Shown in pieces: positions 28,422 through 36,022 of a stretch of DNA of 38,411 nucleotides. Origin of the DNA: a virus. The first letter of the stretch is position 1. Every line of letters starts with the position of its first letter. The translations under genes and the position numbers were made by a program. The DNA lies in IMG/VR virus record IMGVR_UViG_3300021440_000065, positions 1 to 38,411 of that record; one strand, written 5' to 3'. The notes beneath the pieces are model-generated. The model had not been told where the DNA came from. It did no database searches and saw only the letters and a list, made by a program, of their open reading frames with translations.

Positions 28422-31148
28422 TTATACTGAGGTTATTGTTATCGTGTCCGTATTAATCGTAACGCCGCCACTGTCTTTTATTGTACCTTCCATTGTGACT
28501 GAATCAATGAGCCCCTGGCTTATGTCCTGTGTTTCCCAAGGCATTCTCATCATCAAGTCCAATGCTCCACGGCTTTCAAAGTTGCCATCTGTTACTGCTG
28601 AGATGTCCGTTGGGCCCATTAGCTCTTTAACAAATACAATGGCTGCTGTCTGTAAAATAGCATATTTTTCTTGATAACACAAGGAATCTCTTAGTGCCAT
28701 CAAATTTTCTATGGGGTCATTGCTTTCATTCCCATAAAAGCGGATGGACAGAGTAAACTCGTTGTGTGTGAGTACCTTGCCTACTCCACTTGTGTTTGGC
28801 TCATATACTGCTGCAACGCCTGTTGTAGAAAAAGCAGTTGTCCGTAAAGTCACGTATGGTTTGGAAGGTTTTGTCACGTCCTGATTTGCCCAGATAACAT
28901 GGTTTGCATCAAAGCCTGTTACAGAACGTACCCAAGCTATCATTTGTTTTTTGGAAAGACTGTAAGCCGTACTTGTTGCTTTTGTTTTTGCTGTAACTGC
29001 AAGGCTCCAGGGGCTCGCTCCTGCTGCATTTCTTGCTCTAACATAATAAGAATAAGTTGTGTCTGGAGATAAATCTTCTTCCTGAAAATCAAGAGCTGTT
29101 ATACCTGTTTCAAAAGCAGTTGTTCCATCATGGGAAAGTTCATAAGTTGCAGCAGGGCCTCCGAGAACAGAAACCATGTTCCAGGAAATATTATTTGTTG
29201 TTGAATCCAGAGCAAACGCTGCAAAGCCTGTTGGTGTAAGAGGCAAGTCCAATGTCCCTGGCTCTAGTTCTCCTATTATGCTCTGTCCTTTTATCTTCAC
29301 TTGTTCGTTCTCTAAAAGAATTGCGGGGTCTAAGTCGTCTGTTCTCTGGTTTTCTAAAGCAATATATTCTGGATTATCTGGTGAAATTGGAAGCCCTGCG
29401 AAAGTACCTGTAATTGTATTGTTTTTATTTAATACTTGTTCTCCAAACTTTAAAATTTCAGGTAACAAAGTATCATTTCGAGACGTTTCAAAATCTTCTG
29501 CATTACTAAGAAAATCAAAATAACCAAATACGCCTTCAAGAGTTAAAGCGTCTCCTTTATAGTTAATAATAGTCATATCAACATTTTGAGTAATTGGAGA
29601 TGAAGGAGCGCCCACTTCTATATGCGTATCGGATTGATTTTTATATTGCGTTGCTTCTATGCCATTGAATAAAACAGTTAGTGGCCCATCCGTATCTGGA
29701 TCGCCAAAACCGCCCGTACTTTCAATCGTTATCCATCCGCTGCCAGATAGTGAAATAGAATATGCTGGGGAAAGCTTAGTAAGAACAAGTTGCGTTCCAG
29801 CTTCAAAGTCATTAGTTTCAACTATTGATACTTGATTCAACGCCGCCCAGTCTGGATAGGTAAATGCCTTGCTTGCTGTGATTGTAGTCGTATCCGCAAG
29901 GGTAACGACAATGTCAACCGCTGTTAAGTTTGCGGCTTTGTCTGGTGCGTCAACCTTCATTGTTTGAGCATCTACAGGCACAAGGTTCGTAGCTGCTGTT
30001 CCTCCAAAAGTAACGCCTGTCGCCCCTGTAAGAACTTTGGGAGAAAGAGGGTTTAGCTTTATCGTTACTTGTGTTGTTCCAGATAGGCGTTTAATATTTG
30101 GGGTAACTTCTAAAACGCTGCTTGTCATATCTTCGCCCGATAAGCCAGTTGTTGTAAATACCTGATTAAGCGTATCCCCGCCAACATCCGTTGGAACACG
30201 CCTGCCAGTTACAGTTGATTTTAAGCGATAATCTCCATTAGCTGAATCTCTAAAAATATCCTCGGTTTCGTCTATTCGAGATAGCTCGGTTATGCTGCCT
30301 GTTGTTACGGAATTAGCAGATGCACAATTATAATATGTATTATTAGTCGCTAATACCCAGCCTGTTGTTGCAGCAATGCCTTTACCGCTTGAGGCAGTAT
30401 TGCCAAAACAGTTGTTGCGTATTATTGCCAAGGTCGAAGCTCCTGTACTTATCGATGCGGTTGACGCATTAACTATTATACAACCATTAACATTTGCAAG
30501 CTGACTGGATATAGATATTCCAATTGTACCACCAATAACAAGGCAATCTAGAGCTGACCCAGATGTTATAGTCAATCCAATTGAACTATTATTGATAGCC
30601 TTACATCTTATGTATTGAGACGCTGTACTAGTAGTTATACCCTGCAATCCATTATTGGCCGCTAAACAATTTAAATAAACCATAAGCGTCCAGCCAGAGC
30701 CAGAAACGGTACCATTAATCCCTACTGCTGAATTAGATACAGCACTACAGTTTTGAAAAATTAAATGAGCTGACACACCAGTTATACCTCTTATTCCGTC
30801 ACGCGTTGCGCCCTGCCAGCCCCAATTTTTAAATGTCACGTAATTTAGACCATTTAGATTTACAAGGTCAGTCGTTGCACCCATGCCAGAAGCAACCGTA
30901 TAATGAGAAACATTATCGTCAAGCCATAAATCATTTGTACAAATAAATTGAGCCATACCAGTAATCGCACCACTTATCATTGCAGCGGTTAGCGTCAATG
31001 TTGTTGACCGTGTTTTCAATCTTCTGGCATATACAATATCCGTACCTGTAACACCTGTCATATTAGCAATATCGCGCCAAGCATTGGCGGCGGAGGTGCC
31101 ATTATTAGCTCCTGTTGTGAGGGCTTCGTCAATATAGAGATTAGCCAT
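28422..31148 (-). CDS. Tail terminator/neck protein fused to an adhesin-like beta-helix, IPT and FnIII array, 908 aa
   Basis: Residues about 1-330 have short Asn/Ser/Gly-rich strands of a parallel beta-helix (VTFKNWGWQGATRDGIRG, NGCIIVNASTASIST). About 365-435 and 450-545 look like IPT/TIG domains (TGVTFGGTAATNLVPVDAQT; GPLTVLFNGIEATQYK). About 636-725 is a fibronectin III domain (SPDTTYSYYVRARNAAGASP). The last 175 residues (MIAWVRSVTGFDANHVIWAN, PYVTLRTTAFST, EFTLSIRFYG, LMALRDSLCYQ) match the phage neck/tail terminator family (LIC_12616-like). The gene holds the terminator's place, directly before the sheath. The fusion would display adhesin-like domains at the neck. The start overlaps the previous stop (TAATG). 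Confidence 0.8.
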   Translation of the reverse strand: MANLYIDEALTTGANNGTSAANAWRDIANMTGVTGTDIVYARRLKTRSTTLTLTAAMISGAITGMAQFICTNDLWLDDNVSHYTVASGMGATTDLVNLNGLNYVTFKNWGWQGATRDGIRGITGVSAHLIFQNCSAVSNSAVGINGTVSGSGWTLMVYLNCLAANNGLQGITTSTASQYIRCKAINNSSIGLTITSGSALDCLVIGGTIGISISSQLANVNGCIIVNASTASISTGASTLAIIRNNCFGNTASSGKGIAATTGWVLATNNTYYNCASANSVTTGSITELSRIDETEDIFRDSANGDYRLKSTVTGRRVPTDVGGDTLNQVFTTTGLSGEDMTSSVLEVTPNIKRLSGTTQVTIKLNPLSPKVLTGATGVTFGGTAATNLVPVDAQTMKVDAPDKAANLTAVDIVVTLADTTTITASKAFTYPDWAALNQVSIVETNDFEAGTQLVLTKLSPAYSISLSGSGWITIESTGGFGDPDTDGPLTVLFNGIEATQYKNQSDTHIEVGAPSSPITQNVDMTIINYKGDALTLEGVFGYFDFLSNAEDFETSRNDTLLPEILKFGEQVLNKNNTITGTFAGLPISPDNPEYIALENQRTDDLDPAILLENEQVKIKGQSIIGELEPGTLDLPLTPTGFAAFALDSTTNNISWNMVSVLGGPAATYELSHDGTTAFETGITALDFQEEDLSPDTTYSYYVRARNAAGASPWSLAVTAKTKATSTAYSLSKKQMIAWVRSVTGFDANHVIWANQDVTKPSKPYVTLRTTAFSTTGVAAVYEPNTSGVGKVLTHNEFTLSIRFYGNESNDPIENLMALRDSLCYQEKYAILQTAAIVFVKELMGPTDISAVTDGNFESRGALDLMMRMPWETQDISQGLIDSVTMEGTIKDSGGVTINTDTITITSV

Positions 31149-31537
31149 TACTCAACCGCCTTCTTAAGACGTTCCACGCCATCACTATTGTAAAGCCCAA
31201 TCGTTTGGTCTATGGACGCAACACCTAATAAAGCCTCTCTCATTGCGTTAGTATTATGGACAGCCTTATCGTTAACTTGCTGCGCTAATATTTGTTCTTC
31301 TGTTAATTCTATCTCTGGCTCTGGTTCAACACATTCACCTATTGTGTTTATACCTTTCAGTATTGCATCTGATGGAACTTTACAACCAATAAGATTACAG
31401 TCATTAAAAACCAAACTCTTAGCGGCAAACACCGGAACATCTTTACCGTATCGTGCAAAATTACACTTAATAAAAATATCATTGTCCTGATAAGCTGGTA
31501 TTACCATGTGTGCATAATTAAGAAATTTATATACCAT
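31148..31537 (-). CDS. Companion of the neck fusion protein, 129 aa
   Basis: ATG at 31537 follows GAGGTG; a GTG at 31543 would add two residues. The N-terminal half has short strand repeats of pentapeptide/beta-helix look (NDIFIKCNFARY, SLVFNDCNLIGCKVP). The C-terminal half is a charged helix (EIELTEEQILAQQVNDKA) ending in ASIDQTIGLYNSDGVE. Not recognised. It overlaps the start of the 908-aa fusion and lacks the CAGGG word, as does much of that protein's beta-helix part. It may be an assembly chaperone or second subunit acquired together with it. Confidence 0.65.
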   Translation of the reverse strand: MVYKFLNYAHMVIPAYQDNDIFIKCNFARYGKDVPVFAAKSLVFNDCNLIGCKVPSDAILKGINTIGECVEPEPEIELTEEQILAQQVNDKAVHNTNAMREALLGVASIDQTIGLYNSDGVERLKKAVE

Positions 31538-31595
31538 AAACACCTCGGAGCAAAGCGGATTCGTAGGCTATAATTTTATTTTGTGTGTCTATCAT
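31527..31595 (-). CDS. 22-codon minigene between head-tail genes
   Basis: ATG at 31595 overlaps the preceding stop (ATGA). The frame codes MIDTQNKIIAYESALLRGVY and two more residues, and ends at 31527 inside the next gene. AAGG lies about 10 bases upstream. Its role may be only to carry ribosomes toward the start at 31537. Low certainty as a functional peptide. Confidence 0.35.
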   Translation of the reverse strand: MIDTQNKIIAYESALLRGVYGI

Positions 31596-31924
31596 GATTC
31601 AAGGACCTTAATGACAAGGTATTTATAGTGATTTATTACACCATTTTGCCAGGTCTCTCTCTGTTCAATCTCATAGCTTTCTCCATTCAGCAATACAAAA
31701 TCTTTTATCTGAGAATCTGCAAGGTTCAAAAATGTATCTGTGAAAATATATTGCGGGTCTCTACTTCTTCTGCCTTCAGGAAGATTTTTTACCTCTTCCT
31801 GTTTCAAAGGTTGAACAGAAGCATAGATTATGTCATCTGTTAAAACACCAGGGACAACATAGCCATCCACAATGGTAGGTGTTGCACTTCTCTTAATAGC
31901 AATCTGTCTTCTAAAGCAACTCAT
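31592..31924 (-). CDS. Head closure / head-tail joining protein, 110 aa
   Basis: A beta-rich small protein with RRQIAIKRSATPTIVDGY, IIYASVQPLKQEEVKNLPEG, YIFTDTFLN and SYEIEQRETWQNGVINHYK. The order is typical of small head-closure proteins lying between connector and neck genes (lambda FII / SPP1 gp16-like group, by context). It would gate DNA in the connector after packaging. The start overlaps the preceding stop (ATGA), and there is no independent SD. Confidence 0.75.
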   Translation of the reverse strand: MSCFRRQIAIKRSATPTIVDGYVVPGVLTDDIIYASVQPLKQEEVKNLPEGRRSRDPQYIFTDTFLNLADSQIKDFVLLNGESYEIEQRETWQNGVINHYKYLVIKVLES

Positions 31925-32421
31925 TGTTCTTTACCAAAAGATTTTTCCTGAAAGAGCATTTGTCCCCCTCTCAGAAAATCTTTGTGTTGGATTGTTTCGT
32001 AAAGTTGTCCTGTCTCTACAAGAGGCATATCATGGCCTTTTTTATACACATTCTTTTGAAAAGGCCCGTTCTCAATCTTATGCTTAATCATGTTTACTAC
32101 ACGGTCGCCTATGCCACTCAGCCCCCACTTAACCAGTTCCTTGCCTGCAATAATCTGATTGACAAAACTCTCAGAGAGCCAGAAAATGTTTTTTCTGTTT
32201 TCATCTGTTGCGGAGCGTATGAAGGAGCGTTCAGGTATTTTGCCTTCGCCCATTTCATTTATAGCTGCGTAGTTTATTACTTCCTCTGAAGAACTTTTTC
32301 CAGAAGTCTTGCAGTCCATTGGGAGCCCTGCTTTTGTGAAAGAGCCATTGAGAAGTTTTAATTCTCTGACTATTCTGCTGTACCCCAAGTCTCTTTCTAA
32401 AACTTGGAATTCAGAATACAT
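31921..32421 (-). CDS. Neck / virion morphogenesis protein, HK97 gp10-like, 166 aa
   Basis: It contains NYAAINEMGEGKIPERSFIRSATDENRKN, of which YAAINE-x-G-x-x-x-IP-x-RSF-x-R is the mark of the phage virion morphogenesis/gp10 family. It is followed by a helix (SFVNQIIAGKELVKWGLSGIG) and PLVETGQLYETIQHK. Neck ring component or tail-completion protein. Its start lies one base after the previous stop; GGTG is the only SD-like element. Confidence 0.82.
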   Translation of the reverse strand: MYSEFQVLERDLGYSRIVRELKLLNGSFTKAGLPMDCKTSGKSSSEEVINYAAINEMGEGKIPERSFIRSATDENRKNIFWLSESFVNQIIAGKELVKWGLSGIGDRVVNMIKHKIENGPFQKNVYKKGHDMPLVETGQLYETIQHKDFLRGGQMLFQEKSFGKEQ

Positions 32422-32422
32422 C

Positions 32423-32791
32423 TTACACCGCCGTTATTCTTGTACGTGGTCCAAAAATGCTGCTTCTCCGAAGAGAAATAAGCTCCATACCCCATCTCGT
32501 TTGTGTCAAGTCAGGGTATTTGCTCGTTAGTGCAAAATCTACAAGGTATTGTTTCTGGAGAGAACCTTCCTTCTCCATAGAAACAATGCCTCCGTTGCCT
32601 GTACCACTTGGGTCTCTATCGTCCATTGTCAACCAATGCAGGACTAACAGGGAAATGGCTCTGTTTTGGTTGTCTCCGTAAGCAGTACCTGTCTCTGTTC
32701 CTGCTTGGTCAATCAGGATGGGCAAACGACTATCCGAGGCATACTTTGCTGAACGTGCTGCAATGTACTCCTCTGGGATATACGTAGCCAT
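32423..32791 (-). CDS. Head-tail connector protein, DUF4054-like
   Basis: 122 aa with YIPEEYIAARSAKYASDSRL, ENQNRAISLLVLHWLTMDDR-like helices (here GDNQNRAISLLVLHWLTMDD) and a C-terminal SLRRSSIFGPRTRI. The sequence and place fit DUF4054 connector proteins that bind under the portal. SD AAGGAT precedes the ATG at 32791, which overlaps the previous stop. Confidence 0.85.
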   Translation of the reverse strand: MATYIPEEYIAARSAKYASDSRLPILIDQAGTETGTAYGDNQNRAISLLVLHWLTMDDRDPSGTGNGGIVSMEKEGSLQKQYLVDFALTSKYPDLTQTRWGMELISLRRSSIFGPRTRITAV

Positions 32792-32973
32792 TATTTATCC
32801 TTCTTTGAAACCTCTAAAACAAACTTCTCGTTCTTCAGAAATTCTTTCAATACAGGCAAATCTTTTGCTGCTGCAAATTCTTCTTCTGTGAAATCGTTTT
32901 TACCAGGGTTGATTACTTTGCCTGAAGACAAACCATAAGGATATGTGAGAAAAGATTCAAGAACTTTGGACAT
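32791..32973 (-). CDS. Small protein after the capsid terminator, 60 aa
   Basis: ATG at 32973 is chosen for its SD GGAGG five bases upstream; longer versions of the frame start without SD. The product begins MSKVLESFLTYPYGLSSG and has an acidic helix (DFTEEEFAAAKDLPVLKEF), resembling small capsid-module proteins that sit next to connectors in myoviruses. Role unknown. It is the first gene of the transcript that would start after the terminator at 33050-33093. Confidence 0.7.
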   Translation of the reverse strand: MSKVLESFLTYPYGLSSGKVINPGKNDFTEEEFAAAKDLPVLKEFLKNEKFVLEVSKKDK

Positions 32974-33019
32974 CCTAGCCTCCATTGAATATTTAAACTT
33001 CTTGTGCCTTAATAACACA

Positions 33020-33048
33020 AATATAATAAATACTTGTGTACAACACAA
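33020..33048 (-). promoter_or_regulatory. Possible sigma70-like promoter for neck and tail genes
   Basis: On the minus strand TTGTGT (33048-33043), 17 bases, TATATT (33025-33020). The -10 matches five of six consensus bases and the -35 about half. It starts right after the T-tract of the terminator at 33050. TTGTG/CACAA inverted pairs overlap it (33002-33020, 33034-33048) and might be an operator. Confidence 0.3.
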
Positions 33049-33049
33049 A

Positions 33050-33093
33050 GAAAAAACTACCCCTGGGTAAGCTAAAAAGCTTGGCCCAGGGGT
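33050..33093 (-). terminator. Rho-independent terminator after the major capsid gene
   Basis: Minus-strand transcript: ACCCCTGGG (33093-33085), an inner AAGCT...AGCTT hairpin, then CCCAGGGGT (33067-33059) and AGTTTTTTC. A strong stem and U-tract 10 bases after the capsid stop. It would keep capsid mRNA in excess over neck and tail mRNA. Confidence 0.92.
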
Positions 33094-33102
33094 TAAGTTC
33101 TA

Positions 33103-34041
33103 TTAAATACCCTGAAGGATGTAAATTGAAAGCGGGTAGTAAGCTACCACACCTGCAACTCGTGCATGGGCAGGAACCACATAAGCAAGGTTCCGTTCCT
33201 GTGCAGGAAACATCTCTAAAGGTTGAGGAAGTTCAAGAGTCAATTTGTCTGGGCTCCGTCTGAAGAGCACCATGCAATTTGTAGCCCCTGCTGTTCCACC
33301 TGGCTTTAAACCAGCAACACTTGTGACCTGATACAACTCATTTACCCATTCCCAACGTGTGATGCTAGGGTAGGCTTTCTTCAAGAATTCAAGGATAGTG
33401 ATATCCGAAGTTGAAGAACGTGCAGTTGTGGCAAGGCGTGTGTAAACTGCCGGAGGAAGCAAGCAAGTGTCTGGAATTTCCACACCCTTAGTTGCAGTCT
33501 GTTGTTCGCCGTAAACTTTGGCAAAGTCAACAAGAATCTGGTCTGCTGTTGCAGTTGTCCAGGTTCCGGTTGTTGGGTCTGATACACCCTTGTTTGGAAC
33601 AAAGCACAGACCGTACATTCCACCATAAGTGGAGCTGCCATCTCCCAACCAAGCGAGCTTATTCACATAAGCTTCGTAATTGTCACGGACAGCTTTTGCT
33701 TTACGTGCATTCAGTGGTCTTCCTGCCTTTACAGCATTACGAACTTCCTGAAGGCTGTACTCAAAAGCACCGCCGATGGATTTGACAGGAATCAGGGTCT
33801 CTGTTCCTTTTACGTTGCTCATTGGAAGGTCGTCAGCATAGTTGCTGATAATCTTCATCATGCCAACGCGGTCAAATTGCTGGTACAGAATGGATTCTGC
33901 ACCTGGGCCTGCTTCAGTCGAAACTGGCAGGATACTCATGGCTTTATACTCTGGGTACAAGTAGTCATAAGTTCTGGCCTTTATCGCCGTTAATTCACGG
34001 GAGAAAAAGGCTGTTTCATTAGAATCAAGATTGATAAACAT
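33103..34041 (-). CDS. Major capsid protein (DUF2184-like)
   Basis: 312 aa, HK97-type fold. It has FFSRELTAIKARTYDYLYPE at the start, VGMMKIISNYADDLPMSNV, then SIGGAFEYSLQEVRNAVKAG, RPLNARKAKAVRDNYEAYVN and a LAWLGDGSSTYGGMYGL loop. The C-terminus is DKLTLELPQPLEMFPAQ and RVAGVVAYYPLSIYILQG. These match DUF2184 capsid proteins. No long propeptide is visible; scaffolding comes from the gene upstream. SD AGGAG precedes the ATG, and a terminator follows. Confidence 0.93.
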   Translation of the reverse strand: MFINLDSNETAFFSRELTAIKARTYDYLYPEYKAMSILPVSTEAGPGAESILYQQFDRVGMMKIISNYADDLPMSNVKGTETLIPVKSIGGAFEYSLQEVRNAVKAGRPLNARKAKAVRDNYEAYVNKLAWLGDGSSTYGGMYGLCFVPNKGVSDPTTGTWTTATADQILVDFAKVYGEQQTATKGVEIPDTCLLPPAVYTRLATTARSSTSDITILEFLKKAYPSITRWEWVNELYQVTSVAGLKPGGTAGATNCMVLFRRSPDKLTLELPQPLEMFPAQERNLAYVVPAHARVAGVVAYYPLSIYILQGI

Positions 34042-34061
34042 CTTTCGTTTCTCCTGTTAAA

Positions 34062-34787
34062 TTATGGAAGGTTGATTTCAATTTTTGCGAGACCTGCACC
34101 TGTTACAGAGCTACGGAACTTTCCGCCTGTTGCCATGTTGTTAGTGCTTGTGGAAGTAAACTTCCCAAGACCGCCAGCCAAGTCAACATAAGCAACATCA
34201 TCTGCTGTTACTGTTCCAGAAGTCTGCACCCAAACAACGCCCTTGCGAAGAATGCTTACTGCATCGTTCACTGCATAGCTTCCAATTTCATTGTTCTGGT
34301 GAAGTGCAACGCCTCTGAATATGTCATCCTGTGGAGTGACATAGTCATAAGCAGGAGCAGAACCTGCAAAAGTTCCACCGGAAATTGTCATGTTTAAATT
34401 AATGACACTTCCAATGCTTTCAATTGTGTATACACGACCATTGGTACTCTTTGAAGCACCTGTGACCTGTGCGTTGGCACTGATTGCAGCAAGCAAAGCA
34501 GTTGCGGTTGTTGCGTGAGCACTTGTGAAAGTTACTGGCGCACAAGCTACACCGTTCACTGTTACAGTGATTACGTTGTCAGCACTGAAATCTGCATCAA
34601 TCGTGATTGTGCCTTTATCACGAAGAGGAATGTGGACTTCGTTTGTCTCGCCTGGTTCATTGCCAACGGCAAGGCCAAAACCCATCGCAGTACGCGCAAT
34701 GCCACTCTCTGTCAGGGAAAATCCGGCATCTGCCTTCATTCCTGCAAAGGAGGCACTTGCTTCTGTAGCATAAGATGTTTGAGCCAT
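34062..34787 (-). CDS. Capsid decoration protein (DUF2190-like) with inserted domain
   Basis: 241 aa. The outer parts (FAGMKADAGFSLTESG, DIFRGVALHQNNEIGSYAVND, VSILRKGVVWVQTSG, KFRSSVTGAGLAKIEI) fit a DUF2190-type beta-barrel decoration or minor capsid protein, encoded right before the capsid gene as usual. Residues about 58-140 (ITVTVNGVACAPVTFTSA, then a helix ALLAAISANAQVTG and a strand RVYTIESIGS) are a separate beta domain resembling inserts in sheath and baseplate J. SD AAGGAG precedes the ATG. Confidence 0.8.
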   Translation of the reverse strand: MAQTSYATEASASFAGMKADAGFSLTESGIARTAMGFGLAVGNEPGETNEVHIPLRDKGTITIDADFSADNVITVTVNGVACAPVTFTSAHATTATALLAAISANAQVTGASKSTNGRVYTIESIGSVINLNMTISGGTFAGSAPAYDYVTPQDDIFRGVALHQNNEIGSYAVNDAVSILRKGVVWVQTSGTVTADDVAYVDLAGGLGKFTSTSTNNMATGGKFRSSVTGAGLAKIEINLP

Positions 34788-34808
34788 CGTTATTTCTCCT
34801 TTTTAAGT

Positions 34809-35318
34809 TTATTTCTGATAACCTTCTTCAAGACGTTTTAACATGTTCTTCCGAGAAGTCTCTGCTGCATCGCAATTTTCTGAGCCATCAACTTTTGTTG
34901 AAGTCAGTTTGCGTTGTGCTGCAAGACCATCATTCTCTTCTTTTGAAAGAGTAAGAACAACAGAATCCAAAATTGCCTGAACATACTCTTCAGATTTTCC
35001 ATCCAGCTTTACAGCAGGAAGTTTCTTAGAGATAATTGCAACTTTCAGGGCTTTGTTGTCAAGGTTCTGGTCAACAGAATCAAGAACAACTGAAGCAATA
35101 CGTTCAAGTTCAAGACGTGCCTGAACTGCATCGTTCACTTCTTTTGCAATGTCACGTTTCTCTAACTCATCAACCTTTGCCTGAAGCGCATCACACTTAC
35201 CTTGAAGTGTTTCGTTTTCCTTTACAACTTCGGAAACTTTTGAATCCGATTTTGTTAAGGCATTGGCAACTTCTGGTGCAGCATCATACTCAATGCTGTC
35301 AATCTTTACCTTTACCAT
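34809..35318 (-). CDS. Nested in-frame scaffold protein, 169 aa
   Basis: Inside the protease gene, the ATG at 35318 (MVKVKIDSIEYDAAPEV) has a perfect SD, GGAGG at 35327-35323 followed by AAAA. It is placed exactly at the border between protease and coiled-coil part. Separate production of scaffold from an internal start in the protease frame is the lambda C/Nu3 strategy. The same C-terminus would thus exist as protease fusion and as free scaffold. Confidence 0.7.
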   Translation of the reverse strand: MVKVKIDSIEYDAAPEVANALTKSDSKVSEVVKENETLQGKCDALQAKVDELEKRDIAKEVNDAVQARLELERIASVVLDSVDQNLDNKALKVAIISKKLPAVKLDGKSEEYVQAILDSVVLTLSKEENDGLAAQRKLTSTKVDGSENCDAAETSRKNMLKRLEEGYQK

Positions 35319-35966
35319 TTTTCCTCCAATATTAGAGTTTTCTGATTTATCTTTTACTGTTTCTCTTCCGTCAATAATTATGTCTGCACCATCAAGACAC
35401 ATCTTAATTGTGTCTCCGCCTCTTGCAGCATCTACAAGGGCAAGATGATTATACTTACGAGAAACCTGAATTGCATCATATCTTTGTCCGTTGTACTCTC
35501 CGTCCTGATAAACAAGTTCCGCCTGGTATCCGGGGGAAAGCTGCTGTCTTCCACCAAAAACACTATCCACAGCAACTGCATCTGTGACAACAAGAGAAGA
35601 AACAAGCACTTCTCCGTCCTGCTCCACAGTCTCCCCTGTTGTGCCCACTTGCCTGTAGCTTGCATTTTCCGCATCCACCATTCTTTCTGGGGGATGGTTG
35701 TCCGTAACAGGTTTAAGTTTCAGGGTCTCCATGCTGTCAACATTGAAAAGGGTCTCGGCAGGAACAAGTTCACGTAGCACCGTGCCATCTGCAAGAAGGT
35801 AGTTCATTATCCCTACCTTTGCCACAGGCACTTTTCCTTTGAGGAACCCTGTGTCCGTCTTTGACACTTTGCATTTAGCATCATTCTTAACAAAGTCATA
35901 TCGTGCTACTGTCTTCACTTCTGAAGCAGCATCAATATTGAACATTTTAAAAATAACATCTTTCAT
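34809..35966 (-). CDS. Capsid maturation protease (DUF2213-like) with C-terminal scaffold domain
   Basis: 385 aa. The protease half includes PVTDNHPPERMVD (His), QQLSPGYQAELV (Ser) and RKYNHLALVDAARGG (second His and Asp), the usual Ser-His protease pattern of DUF2213. Residues about 216-385 are a coiled-coil scaffold (VSEVVKENETLQGKCDALQA, LQAKVDELEKRDIAKE). It cleaves scaffold and possibly capsid protein during prohead maturation. SD AAGGAACAG precedes the ATG. It follows a terminator-like hairpin at 35984-36022 by only 17 bases. Confidence 0.85.
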   Translation of the reverse strand: MKDVIFKMFNIDAASEVKTVARYDFVKNDAKCKVSKTDTGFLKGKVPVAKVGIMNYLLADGTVLRELVPAETLFNVDSMETLKLKPVTDNHPPERMVDAENASYRQVGTTGETVEQDGEVLVSSLVVTDAVAVDSVFGGRQQLSPGYQAELVYQDGEYNGQRYDAIQVSRKYNHLALVDAARGGDTIKMCLDGADIIIDGRETVKDKSENSNIGGKMVKVKIDSIEYDAAPEVANALTKSDSKVSEVVKENETLQGKCDALQAKVDELEKRDIAKEVNDAVQARLELERIASVVLDSVDQNLDNKALKVAIISKKLPAVKLDGKSEEYVQAILDSVVLTLSKEENDGLAAQRKLTSTKVDGSENCDAAETSRKNMLKRLEEGYQK

Positions 35967-35983
35967 ATCTGTTCCTTAAATAC

Positions 35984-36022
35984 AAAAAGCCCTCAAAAGA
36001 ACTTACGTTCTCCTAGGGCTTG
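35984..36022 (-). terminator. Terminator-like hairpin ahead of the protease gene
   Basis: Minus-strand RNA: AAGCCCT (36022-36016), inner AGAAC-GTAA-GTTCT (36012-35999), AGGGCTT (35994-35988), then TTTG. A second hairpin, AGTCC...GGACT with inner CTGC-TATT-GCAG (36050-36024), lies just upstream. Short U-tract. It may terminate part of the terminase/portal transcript or be a processing site. Confidence 0.6.
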
